Below, one piece after another: positions 11,161 through 21,069 of a stretch of 64,000 nucleotides of DNA. Position 1 is the stretch's first letter. Every line of letters begins with the position of its first letter. The translations under genes and the position numbers were made by a program. This stretch comes from Brassica napus. Lineage: Eukaryota > Streptophyta > Magnoliopsida > Brassicales > Brassicaceae. The DNA is taken from assembly GCF_020379485.1 (NCBI RefSeq), contig NC_063448.1, positions 50,229,218-50,293,217 on the forward strand. Reading direction: 5' to 3'. Below the pieces are notes generated by a model that was not told the origin of the DNA, did not search any database, and worked only from the letters and a program-made list of their open reading frames with translations.

Positions 11161-12000
11161 ACGTTATGGCTGAATTATCCTTACGTTACGGCTGAGTTAT
11201 GCATACGCTACGGCTGAGTTTATAATTCTTATAACTTTATAGTTTTAGGGTTTGGAGTTCAAATTTAAGAAAATATTTAAGTTTTAATATTGTTTTCAAA
11301 TGATTAACTTTATAATTTTTATAACTTTATAATTCTATAGTTTAGGGTTTGAGGTTCAAATTTAAGAAAATATTGTGTTCAGAGTTGAAGGAATGAGTTT
11401 GTTCCCGCCCAAAATATTTTGTTCCCGCCCAAAATTACTTTACAACTGACGTCGCGAAACAAATTACACTTGACGGCTGAGTTATAGGACGGCTGGCTTA
11501 TACCATTCAGATACGTTACGGCTGAGTTATGCATACTTTACAACTGAGTTATGCATACGTTACGGCTAAGTTATAATCAAATTACGGCTGAGTTATACAT
11601 ACGTTACGACTGAGTTTATAATTTTTATAACTTTATAGTTCTATAGTTTTGGGGTTGAGGTTCAAATTTAAGAAAAGATTAAAGTTTTAATATTGTGTTC
11701 AAAAGATAAAATTTATAATTTTTATAACTTTATAGTTCTATAGTTTAGGGTTTGAGGTTTAAATTTAAGAAATTATTAAAGTTTTAATATTGTGTTCAGA
11801 GTTGAAGGAATGATTTTTTCCGCCCAAAATATTTTTTTTCCGCCCAAAATACGAAACGTCGCAAAACATATTACACTTAACGGCTGAGTTATAGGGACGT
11901 TACGACTGGCTTATACCATTCAGATAAGTTACGGCTGAATTATGCACACTTACAGCTGAGTTATGCATACCTTACGGCTGAGTTTAACTATAAACCAACC
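11160..12000 (+). repeat. GGCTGAGTTAT motif block 2 within a long tandem repeat
   Basis: About 15 further copies of the motif lie here in clusters. They are embedded in a larger direct repeat of about 420 bp: TTGAAGGAATGA, two CCGCCCAAAATA stretches and TTACACTT occur near 11375-11470 and again near 11800-11885. A stretch containing TAGGGTTTGAGGTT is repeated about three times between. Confidence 0.75.
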
Positions 12001-13435
12001 CTAATCTATAACCTAGAAACAAAAAAGCTTGCAGCCGTGTCGACAAAATCTAAACCTAACTAAACCACCGCGTGTTTCTTCCATATCACGAGAGCCGGGA
12101 GCTCATTATTGTCTTCTTCCTTTGCCACCGCAGTCTCGTTACCACGAGAGCTCCGACGTCTTCAAGCCACACAACGGTTTTGTTATCTCCTCCACCATTA
12201 AGCTCATCTGCCTTATCCACCTTCTTCTAGTAACAAGAACAAATTCAAAACACAGAGAAAAAGCGAGAGAGATTGAAAGAGAGAGAGGTGACCAGTGTGG
12301 TGACAAGCGGTGGTAGTGGCGACTACGGTGAAGATGAAGACCGACAAAAATGGATCTGAGAAACAGAAACAAGGACGACGTTGGCAAGTATAGATGGCGA
12401 CGAGCTCAATATCCGTGACGATGGCGAAGACCAGTCTTCTTCAATACTTTTTCTTTTTCTCCGACAATCTTCTTTTCTTCTTTGACGTTTCTTCTTCTCT
12501 CACTTCTAAGATTCACAAACCAAATATACTAAGGCATAAGAAATGAATGATAATGTATGAATCTCTCTTGTTTACAAGACAGAAAGTGAGAGAGATGAAG
12601 AAGATCTGAAACTGTAAAGAACTGTCGAAGGAAAGAGAAGAGGAGAAGGAGACGTCAAATAGAAGAGAGAAAGTGAAGAAAAAAAATGTATTTTAGACCA
12701 TTAGATCAAAACTAATTAATTGTCAAGAATTGTAATCCTTGTACAGAAAAATCTAACCAATGAGAAAGAAGTTAGAAGATAACCACTAGATGGATTTGTA
12801 GCCCTTAGATTAAAACAATCAATGGTTAATGTTTTAATTTTGATGGTTAAAATTATATTTTATATTAAAGTGTATTTTTGATAAAGGTTTAAATTTTAAA
12901 ACTTGGATTTTATGATTATATGTTGATTTTTTGATGTGTGGTTTAAATATGATGTTTAAAGTTTAGGGTATATAACTGAGTGAGTTTAGGGTTTGGTATA
13001 TAGTGTTTTGGGTTTCGATTTAAGATTTAAGAGTAAAGATTATATTTTTAAATAACAAAAATATTAGAGTTTTAACATTTGTAGTTAGAATTTATGGTAG
13101 ATGATTAATTAATATTTTTAAAAAGTTTGAAGTTTAATGTTTTATGGTATATGTCAAAGTATGTTGTTCAAGGTTTAGGGTTAAAGGTTCGAAATAGATA
13201 TGGTTTGAGATAATGTTTTGAAAATATTTAACTTTATAATTTTATATTTAATATTTGTAGTTTAAATTTTAATACATTATAAAATATTATAATTTTATAT
13301 TTAAAATATTGAACCCTTAGACTAAAATCAATCAATAATCATAAAAAAACAATATAATTTGTAATTTTAGTTCTTTTCAATTTGTTTTAAAAATTGCTTA
13401 AACTTAAAAAATGTAGTTACGGATTTAAATCAAAA
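12001..13435. other. Interior of the motif-rich insertion, no supported gene
   Basis: The first 650 bp (12001-12660) are richer in GC and have open frames on both strands, with serine/arginine-rich translations. No family is recognised. The rest is AT-rich with repeated TTTAGGGTTT-like words. It could be a captured gene remnant, but nothing proves it. Confidence 0.3.
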
Positions 13436-13599
13436 CTAGATTATGACCCGCGCAGTTGCGCGGGATTATTTATATTTATAACTGATGTTTTGAAATTAAA
13501 ATTTTATGATTTGATAATATTTTATAAATCTCTGTTAGCATATTTTTTAATTTTCGATTTGGTTCCCTGACGATTGTGGTCGGTTCAAGAAATTTAGTA

Positions 13600-14020
13600 A
13601 TAGTTAAGTTAGTAATAACTAAGTTATTTATTAATTTTGGTTTAGTTTGGGTTTAGTTATTTATTTTTTGGTTTGGTTCAAATAACAGTGATAGGAACCC
13701 GATAAAATTTTGAGTTTAACTCGAACGCGTGTATCTAAATATGGATATGAAATTTTGATCCTCATTCAAATTTAGGTAGCTATATTTTTGGTTACATTTA
13801 TATTTTTTTATTGTTATAAAATATAATACAAAATAAAAATAACAAAATATAACCAAAATAATAGCTATCTAAATTATAATCTAAGATTAAAAATTTAATA
13901 TTCCTTTTTAGACTCACGCGCTCTAATTAAACTCAAAATTTTATCAGGTTCCTAATATTGTTATTTAAACCAAACCAACAACTAAAATAACTAATTCCAA
14001 ACAAAACCCAAATTCATAAA
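13600..14020. repeat. Long fold-back inverted repeat
   Basis: The left arm (about 13600-13800) and right arm (about 13850-14020) are imperfect inverted copies. Both contain GATAAAATTTTGAGTTTAA or its complement, and GGTTTGGTTYAAATAAC further out. The centre is AT-rich and also partly self-complementary. It resembles a fold-back MITE and would give a near-continuous hairpin of about 200 bp. No target duplication was identified. Confidence 0.6.
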
Positions 14021-14489
14021 TAACCGAGCGGTTAGTATATTTCATGAACCGAAAACCAAAAATCATAACTGAACCGGAAAAACCAAAGACTAAAAAATAC
14101 AATCTATAAATGAACCGTAAACCAAACACCCCATACCTAAACATATTAAACATACCTAAACATATTAAAATCTATTAGTGAATAAACAAACATGTAAATA
14201 AATTTGTTAATGAAAATAATCCACAAAAAGCATAATAGATAGATTAGAGCTCAAAATCCAGAGTTAATTAACCTCAAAACATAGTAGATAGATTAAAGCT
14301 CGGGTCATCCAATACCAATCATCATGTCTTGTAAAGTATATGATTATAATTCAAGAAACAATAAAGTTCCATTCTTTGACTTCGCTGCCAACTGACTTTC
14401 CAGTTTCCAGCTACAAAATAATATATAACAAAAAGTGGCATGAGAAGTAAAAGATCAATGATGATGGTGAAAATCAGGATTACATACGC

Positions 14490-15018
14490 GCATTGAGGCG
14501 CATAAATTAACTCTTTCTTCACAGATTATTTCTCTGACAAAATCAATTCAGCCTGGCATGGTTTTGACATGTACGCTGCAAAATAGAGAGAGAGTTAGCA
14601 CACTGTGACTGAAACAAAAGTTGAAAAAGAGTAGCATAAAGAAAAACATATGATTGATTCTTACAGGGTATTATAATACGTCCTCTGCCTATGTTATGCT
14701 GCTTGGTTCACTTTGATGTGCGATATGAAAAAGGCATCAAAACCCAAAACTTTGACCTGAAAATTAAATGATAATTATCAACTGAGCATAAGATCCATAT
14801 CAATAAAAGAAAAGAAAAAATAGTAATAGAGTCAAAACTCTAAAGTTACCTCAGTATAAGTTACCTCGGAGAAATCAAGTACCAACTGAGTAGATTTAAC
14901 AGCCTTGCTACCTTGATTGTTGGAATGCCATATCAGTACGTCCAACACCACGACAGAAGCGTGCGAAGGGGATAACTTGCTTGGGAGCTTTCACGTCTTC
15001 CAAATACCTTTTTGCCTT
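14490..15018 (-). pseudogene. Captured ribosomal protein uL22 (RPL17) gene fragment
   Basis: Three minus-strand blocks separated by intron-like DNA match large-subunit protein uL22/RPL17 in order. Block 1 (about 15018-14865) reads KAKRYLEDV then [13 protein letters not shown] and, after a frameshift, AVKSTQLVLDF. Block 2 (14756-14665) reads FFISHIKVNQAA. Block 3 (14575 to about 14490) reads YMSKPC then ELILSEK and VKKE. GT and AG signals at the block ends indicate that genomic DNA, not mRNA, was copied. Stops in blocks 1-3 and the missing N-terminal exon make it non-functional. It lies inside a Helitron in the same orientation, as expected for Helitron gene capture. Confidence 0.7.
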
Positions 15019-15989
15019 GACTCAGAATTCACTCTTATCTCAGTTTCACTCGAATAGTGACTGACCTTAGCTCTGAATTAACCAAAACATAGCGTCTGTT
15101 ACTTAGATTCAAGAGAAAATTCACGAAAGAGTTCATGCGATGATCAACAATCAAGGGTCGGAATCACAGATACTAATTTGAGCTATCATCTTTGTTTCCT
15201 CCTAATCAAGAAATATCCTTTATCAAACAGCTGCGCAGGTAAGCACATAAACTCTATAAAGTTGTTATCTTTAAAAACGGGAAAAAAAACTCAGAGTTGA
15301 GGCCATAGCTCAATCATCTCTAAAGGATCAATCTTTATCCAGCAAAATAAGAAATAATAATCGAGTCCTTAGAAAACTATATGCATTTTGATGGCAAGTC
15401 AATTCTAGATTAGCCCACCAGTTCACACACCCTATTTCAAGGTTTTGTATACCCAGAAACCAAATTGCAAAGATTTTCCGCTTCCCATGATTCAATCTAC
15501 TTAGTGAAACCCTATAAAGCGAACTGAGAGATTGAAAGTTAGAGCATGAAATCGAGTGGAACAGATCTAATACACTCACATGGCCTTTCGTATGGATGAA
15601 CCAGACCTTAATTATATCTGAAGATTCATTTCTCTAAATGATTGAAAGAAGCAAAACATCTTGCTCGAGAATGGCTGGTCCACGAATCAATCCACAAACC
15701 CTGATTTCACTTTGTTCTTTGTTTTGCGAATCTACCCGTGTGTGATGGTCGGAGATCATGATGGTGGAACAGAGGAAGAAGATGTAGAAGACGACGACGA
15801 CAAAAGATGGATGACCTTTTTAAAGTTGGATAGGGTCAAATATTAATCACATATTAAAGTTAGTTTAATTTAAATATATAGGTCATTATATAATGAAGTG
15901 TATTTTTATATTTTGTCACAACTTATTGAATAGGTCCAAAACAAATATGTCACGGTAGAGTTAAAATAGGACTATGTTTTAATAGATTA

Positions 15990-16604
15990 TTAGATTTTGA
16001 CCCGCGTTTTGAAAGCGCGGGTTTATTTTTGTTTTTTTTTTTCAATTAACAAATATTTAGTAAATGTCACATTTTCATATATTTGTGTTTTATTTTATAA
16101 AAGACTTAAAAATTTTATCTTTATTTATCGTATTTCATTTTAAATGACTATTTATGTTAAAAAAATTAAATTTTATTTTTTTAATGAATTAAGTTGGTAT
16201 AACTCTGATAAATTAATTTTATTATGGGGTTAATATTTTAATTAAAAAATTATATACTTTTAATAAAGATTTATACTTTTCAATAAAAAAATTCAATTAT
16301 TTTTATGAATGCTTAAATTATATTAAGAAAAGAAAAAAATAATAATTAAGAATAGTTGAAAAAAAATTATTTGAACTTGGACTCAATGGTCCAAAGGAAA
16401 AAAAAGGTGAGAATTGAATCTGATTTTTTAATAGGCCCAAATGGTCCAAGAGAGATTTGATTTGGGCTGGATCCAAAAATAATGACCCAATATAGATTTG
16501 TTATTAATATTACTTAATTGCCCTTAATGAAACATGCAATGTTAGTGAAGGAAACATGCCCCTAAGGTAATTATGACAATATGATCTTGCTTTAATAGTA
16601 TAGA
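15990..16604 (-). mobile_element. Short Helitron (minus strand)
   Basis: On the minus strand it starts TCTATACTATTAAAGCAAG at 16604, a classic Brassicaceae Helitron 5' end. It ends with a CCCGCG/CGCGGG hairpin (16001-16021) and CTAA at 15993-15990. The 615 bp are AT-rich and non-coding. The base after its 5' end is not the expected T of an AT target, so that end is less sure. It abuts the Helitron at 13436-15994. Confidence 0.6.
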
Positions 16605-16784
16605 CTAGTTCAAATAGGACGGGTATATTTTTTGTTTTACATCTTTTTAGGTTTTAATAGATTACATTCAGTTGATTTATATTCACTTGATATTGATAAG
16701 ATGATCTTCAATATAACTTCTTAAAGTACTTGAATTCAGTTTTCCGATTTTAGGGTATGTTTGAGGTATTGCTGATTTATATAA

Positions 16785-17400
16785 ACGATACGGCTGAGTT
16801 ATCTAAACGATATGGCTGAGTTATCTAAACATTTTTTTATTTCAGGGTATGTTTGAGGTATGGCTGAGTTATGTAAACGACACAGATGAGATATATAAAC
16901 GACACGGCTGAGTAATGTAAACATAACATAAATCAAACACACAATACATGGGTGAGTTATGTTTTTTACATAGAAAACCAAAAATACAGGTTTTCTGCAC
17001 CATTCTGGTATTCGTCCATGTATCCAAGCTTCAATGAACTCCTCTGTGTCGTCTCTGCTGAATCTGTCACTTCTTTTCATCTCCTTCATTTTCTTTTTGT
17101 TCAATTTTCTCTCACTTAGATCTGAAAAAAAATTAGATTATCAAAATATGGGTATGAAATCACAAACAAACTTAATTAAATACATCCCACAATTGTCGAT
17201 TTGGGTGCTTTTTGGAATGTATTTGTCTTTTCTCCTCGGAATGCACACTTCTTATAGCTAGGTTTTCGGAGATTGGCGGAAAGTAATTCAGCCACAACTG
17301 CATATATAAACGAAACTGCATATATAAACCAGCCATAAAAAAAAAGTAACTCAGCCACAACATAAATTAAAACTCAGCCACAAACTCGAAAAACGCAGCA
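16785..17400. repeat. GGCTGAGTTAT motif block 3, with inverted copies
   Basis: At 16790-16960 about five copies of the motif lie on the plus strand (TGGCTGAGTTAT, CGGCTGAGTAAT). At 17290-17385 related CTCAGCCACAA copies lie on the opposite strand. This places the motif near both sides of the 8 kb insertion. Confidence 0.65.
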
Positions 17401-17850
17401 GAAAATATGATTTTGGGCGATTACAGCGAAAAATATTTCGTAAAAACGATTGGAGACGACGATTTCGGGGAAGACGATATCGGAGAAGACAAGACAGAGA
17501 GTTAGTTCGAGGAAGACGGAGTAAACACAATGTCGATGACGATTTAAGGGAAGAGGCGGTTAGGGTTCCTTTAGTTTTTCGACGAAATTGTGCTGTGTTG
17601 TTATGTTTTTTTTTTCAACGTTATGTAATTAAAGAGATGATTGATTGTTCTCTATTACTGATGTGGATACTTAATTAGTGATGTTGATTTAATGTTTAAA
17701 AATAATTTCAATTAAAAAAAACTAACCAAAAGCCCTTATTGTCAATTACTAGGAGTATCCAAACACTCTAATAATTTTTAAAAAATGTAAAATACTCTAG
17801 TAATAAACCAACTTTTTTTATACATTCTGATAATTTTATCTATTAAGCGA
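17401..17850. other. Right part of the motif-rich insertion
   Basis: No gene is seen. The last 100 bp contain ACTCTAATAATTTTTAAAAA-like sequence that weakly mirrors the left end near 9790-9860. Duplicated IQM2 3' flank begins just after. Confidence 0.3.
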
Positions 17851-18364
17851 TACGGGGCTTACTTGACCAAGTCAAACGGGCCTTTCAAAACCTTAAACTT
17901 GTTCTCACCAGAGGTATAGAGTTCGTATAAGGCAAATAATCTCTCTTCAAGGACAAAGTTGTCTTTCCACGCATGCATCACTAGGGTTTGTGAGTCTTGA
18001 GATGTGAACCAGAGCCTAGGGTTTTGAATCTTCACTGCGTTTCCTGAAAATCGAGCAGAAATTTGCTGTAAAGTGTAAATAAAAGCTAATAACAGTATAA
18101 AAAAAAGAGGCGAATCTTGAACCACTTGCGTTGTGTATATTACAGGCTTTTGCCAAAAACAAAAAAGAAGCTAACATTTTTTTATACATGTAATTTCTTG
18201 TTAAACAAGAAACGAAATAAACAAATGAAATGCTTCTCTGTTACAGTAAAGGGGAAGAAAAAAAAGAATACAAAAGAATTTCTGAGTCATCATCGTCACT
18301 ATTCACACAAAAAGAATAGATCAGATCGAAAGAACTTAATGTGTAATTAAAAAAATTTCATCAG

Positions 18365-20541
18365 TTATGAATGTGTGATGATATCTGCAGGTAATGACAT
18401 TCCTCGCCATAACGGTGACATCTGAGGCGTTTGCGTGTGAGACAAGGAAGAGAAACAGAGTTTTGAAACAGAAGCGCTTCTCGGAGACAAGTGGACTTGT
18501 TCAAGTGCTTGAAACTGAAGCTCTGATGGGTAATCTCTTACACAGCCTATCCTTGGTCCTGCACCTGTTGTCCACTTGCAAGATAGTTGTTTCCCAAGTT
18601 GGAAAGATCTACTTTCCTTCTTTGAATTGATCCTTTTTAGGATTGATTCTTCTGGAATCTTCACTACTTCACTCTCTCTGGTTTCTTCTCCTCCTCTTGG
18701 TGAGCTCTGTTCTTGTTCTAAGTTAAAAATCTCTTCCTCTTCCTCCTCATCATCACCAGAATCGTAGTCTTCAGATACTTGAGTAGAATCCATCTTTTTT
18801 GGTGTTTCGATATTAGCCGTTACCGGAGTTGTTTCTTCTTCTTCTTCTTCTTCTATTGGATCAGCCTTGTCTTGCAAGATAATGGTCTTTTCAGACTCCA
18901 AATCCTCTTCCAGAGAATGGTTTCTCATGTGAGTGCTTCTTTGTTTGTAAAGAGAAAACTCATCTTCATCTGTAGGACTCATCTGAACACACAAAGAAAA
19001 AACACTCATAAGAACACAACCCTAACAAACTCAAGATCTAAAATTCATTCAAATCTCTTTCTCTTACCTTTACATCAGTGATATCAACATTGTTCTCTCT
19101 TAAGAAAGAGAGAAAGTCCAAGAAATTATCTTCTGTAGGTTGATAATGTCCACTGTGTGGCCAAACAGCCTTAAGAACACCACTCTCAACAACTAATCTC
19201 CCTGCAGCAACAGTAGCTCCTCCAGCTAAGAAGCTTGAATGTTGAAAGGTACCCTTCTTCTTCTTCCCAACATATAACACTTTCGACGTGCTGAGCACAA
19301 AAATCCATTTAGAATCACTTTCTTCCATTGAAGAATGAAGCATTTCTCCACTGGTCTTATAAAAGAACTTGCCTTCTTCCACAACAACCTCATAAGCTTT
19401 CCTTTCCATCTACACAAAAACATAAACATGAAAACAATAAGAAATAAGTTTCTAATTAATTTATCGGTAAGGTTACTTGTTGAGCAGGTAAAAGAAATAG
19501 ATACTAACCGGACCAAGGTACTTGATGCACTGTTGCTGAAGTTTCAAACGAGGACACTTCTCCACAAGATTTACTTCTTTCCCCTCTCCAATATCAAGCC
19601 TGAAACATTTGAATCTAAGTTTAGTTTTCTTGATTCTGCTAAAATGCTTTTGACAGAAATGAGAAAAAGGAGTCGGTGATTAGTAGTGTTACCAGTAGAA
19701 GAAAGGTTCTCTACTCTGACAGTGGAGCCATTTGTTGTAGTAAAAGTGCAGGTTGTGTCCATACCGATGTCTGGGGTCAATCTGTTATATACCAAAATGC
19801 ATTAAACCAAGATCAGATTTCAATCCAAAAAGTTGTACTAATTAAAAAAAAGAAAACTAGTCTATATAAAACTTACAGCTTCAAGCCAATGTTGTAGAGC
19901 AAGCTTTTGTGCTTTTCCATTCTTGGACAATCCTTTACCAACCTTAGCTGCTCTAGTCCTAGCTCTAGACCACCTCGAAATCGCGGTTTCGTGCTTCTCA
20001 ATATCAAAGAAAGATATAGAACTTCTCTTCAGCTCAGCAAAATCCAATAGCTTCCACCTGTGATTAAAACAGATTAGATCACCACAACACAACTCAAAGA
20101 TGGAACGTTTATAAGTTTTAAGATAAAAGAAACTAACCAGCTTTGCTCCACGAGCACTGCACAATCAGCCAGCTTTCTCCTCGTACGGAAGCTCTTGTAA
20201 ACTTTCTGTAACTTAATAGCAGCTTCGTGTTTAGGGTTCTTCGGATCAAGAACTGAGAGTTCTCTAGCAATCTCTGCATTGTCTATCTCGAAGCCATTCT
20301 CTATCGTTCTCTCGAGCTGCATCCCTTTGAAGCTGACAGACTTCTCAACAACCATTTTACCACCCGATCCAATAGATTTCAAGATCGTGGGCTCGAGAGT
20401 TCTGTCATTGAAGTTAACGGATCTCTTGGGAGTTTTGCACTCGTCCTCATCACCGAAGCTTATGGACTTAACGGTGACGGAGTCTAGAGCAACCTCGACG
20501 TCTTCTTGCTTGGTGAACGGATAGGAGAATGAGACTCCCAT
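18365..20541 (-). CDS. IQM2: IQ-motif calmodulin-binding protein IQM2-like (six exons)
   Basis: Exons 20541-20138, 20057-19877, 19781-19693, 19599-19509, 19409-19068 and 18982-18365 join in frame into 574 codons. All introns are GT...AG. An IQ motif lies near residues 105-130 ([20 protein letters not shown]), and a conserved core with [15 protein letters not shown] and [14 protein letters not shown] follows. The second half holds [18 protein letters not shown]. The C-terminus has an acidic glutamate run. IQM proteins bind calmodulin without calcium and are linked to stress and light responses. The identification as IQM2 (At3g13600) rests on resemblance and synteny with F6'H1 and PUT4. The last exon and 3' flank are copied at 6.0-7.1 kb. 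No defect is visible. Confidence 0.9.
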
Positions 20542-20566
20542 TCAATAGATCCCAATAGGTTCTGAC

Positions 20567-20808
20567 CTGAAGTGAAACATAATGAATCTGTTAAAAATCA
20601 AAACTCTTCGGATCTGGAAAACAGAGCAACCTGGAAATGCTGCTCAGGCAAATCATGGAAAATATGAATATAAATAATTAAAAATCATTTTTTAACAAGA
20701 ACCCATTACTGATAATATCTTCGAATGAAGTATTATCAAACCCAACATCAAGAAAAATCTTCAGAAAAAAAAAACAGAATAATTGAAAACAAAAGCTCGA
20801 ATAGGTAC
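20567..20808 (-). other. Probable intron in the IQM2 5' leader
   Basis: On the minus strand, CGAG|GTACCT at 20808 and TTTCACTTCAG|GTC at 20567 make a plausible intron just upstream of the start codon at 20541. There is no transcript evidence. Confidence 0.45.
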
Positions 20809-21007
20809 CTCGAATATACGCACTTGATCAGGTTTGTCAGTAAAAGCTCGTTTGAGGAATCTTGAAAGTTTCTCTTTAGTTCTTCTTGAATCTTGTTTAG
20901 ATTCTTTTCTTTTCTTGAGAATTCGAAAGATTTCTTTGTTCTTGTTTTTTTTAGCTGAAGAAGGAAATGAAGCTCACAAATCGCAAGTTACAAACTCTTC
21001 AGCAATG

Positions 21008-21068
21008 GAGTTTATATATATAATACCGTCAACTCCAGGACAGATAGAGAGAGAGAGAGAGAGAGAGA
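21008..21068 (-). promoter_or_regulatory. IQM2 core promoter: TATA box and CT microsatellite
   Basis: Reading the minus strand, a (CT)n run at about 21068-21040 is followed by TTATATATATAAA at about 21022-21010, roughly 470 bp before the start codon with a leader intron between. CT-rich tracts next to TATA boxes are common in plant promoters. Confidence 0.45.
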
Positions 21069-21069
21069 A

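Larger units (their letters stand above)
13436..15994 (-). mobile_element. Helitron (minus strand) carrying an RPL17 fragment
   Basis: Read on the minus strand, the element starts TCTAATAATCTATTAAAACA (15994 downward), like other Helitron 5' ends in this window. It ends with a 7-bp GC hairpin (CCCGCGC/GCGCGGG, 13447-13464) followed by CTAG at 13439-13436. No Rep/helicase frame is seen, so it is non-autonomous. It contains a fold-back repeat and a broken ribosomal protein gene on the same strand. Its 5' end overlaps the 3' end of the next Helitron. Confidence 0.6.
9764..17850. mobile_element. Large non-autonomous insertion, possibly MULE/VANDAL-like
   Basis: The two duplicated blocks at 5826-6100 are close together, but their second copies lie at 9578-9760 and from 17850 onward. 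About 8.1 kb was therefore inserted (or the equivalent lost from the other copy). The ends are only weakly related as inverted repeats, with a TTTATTACT...CATTTTTTAAA similarity. No transposase frame is seen. Arrays of a GGCTGAGTTAT-like motif lie at both sides, and Helitrons are nested at 13436-16604. Exact ends and target duplication were not found. MULE/VANDAL membership is inferred from weak termini and motif arrays only. Confidence 0.4.

Noticed and set aside
12029..12387. A small protein gene in the motif-rich insertion
   Set aside because: Open frames exist on both strands with low-complexity translations, no domain and no splice-consistent extension.
17034..17363. Several overlapping short hydrophobic open frames near 17.1-17.3 kb
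   Set aside because: They lie in AT-rich DNA beside the motif block on both strands, with no homology signal or splice context.
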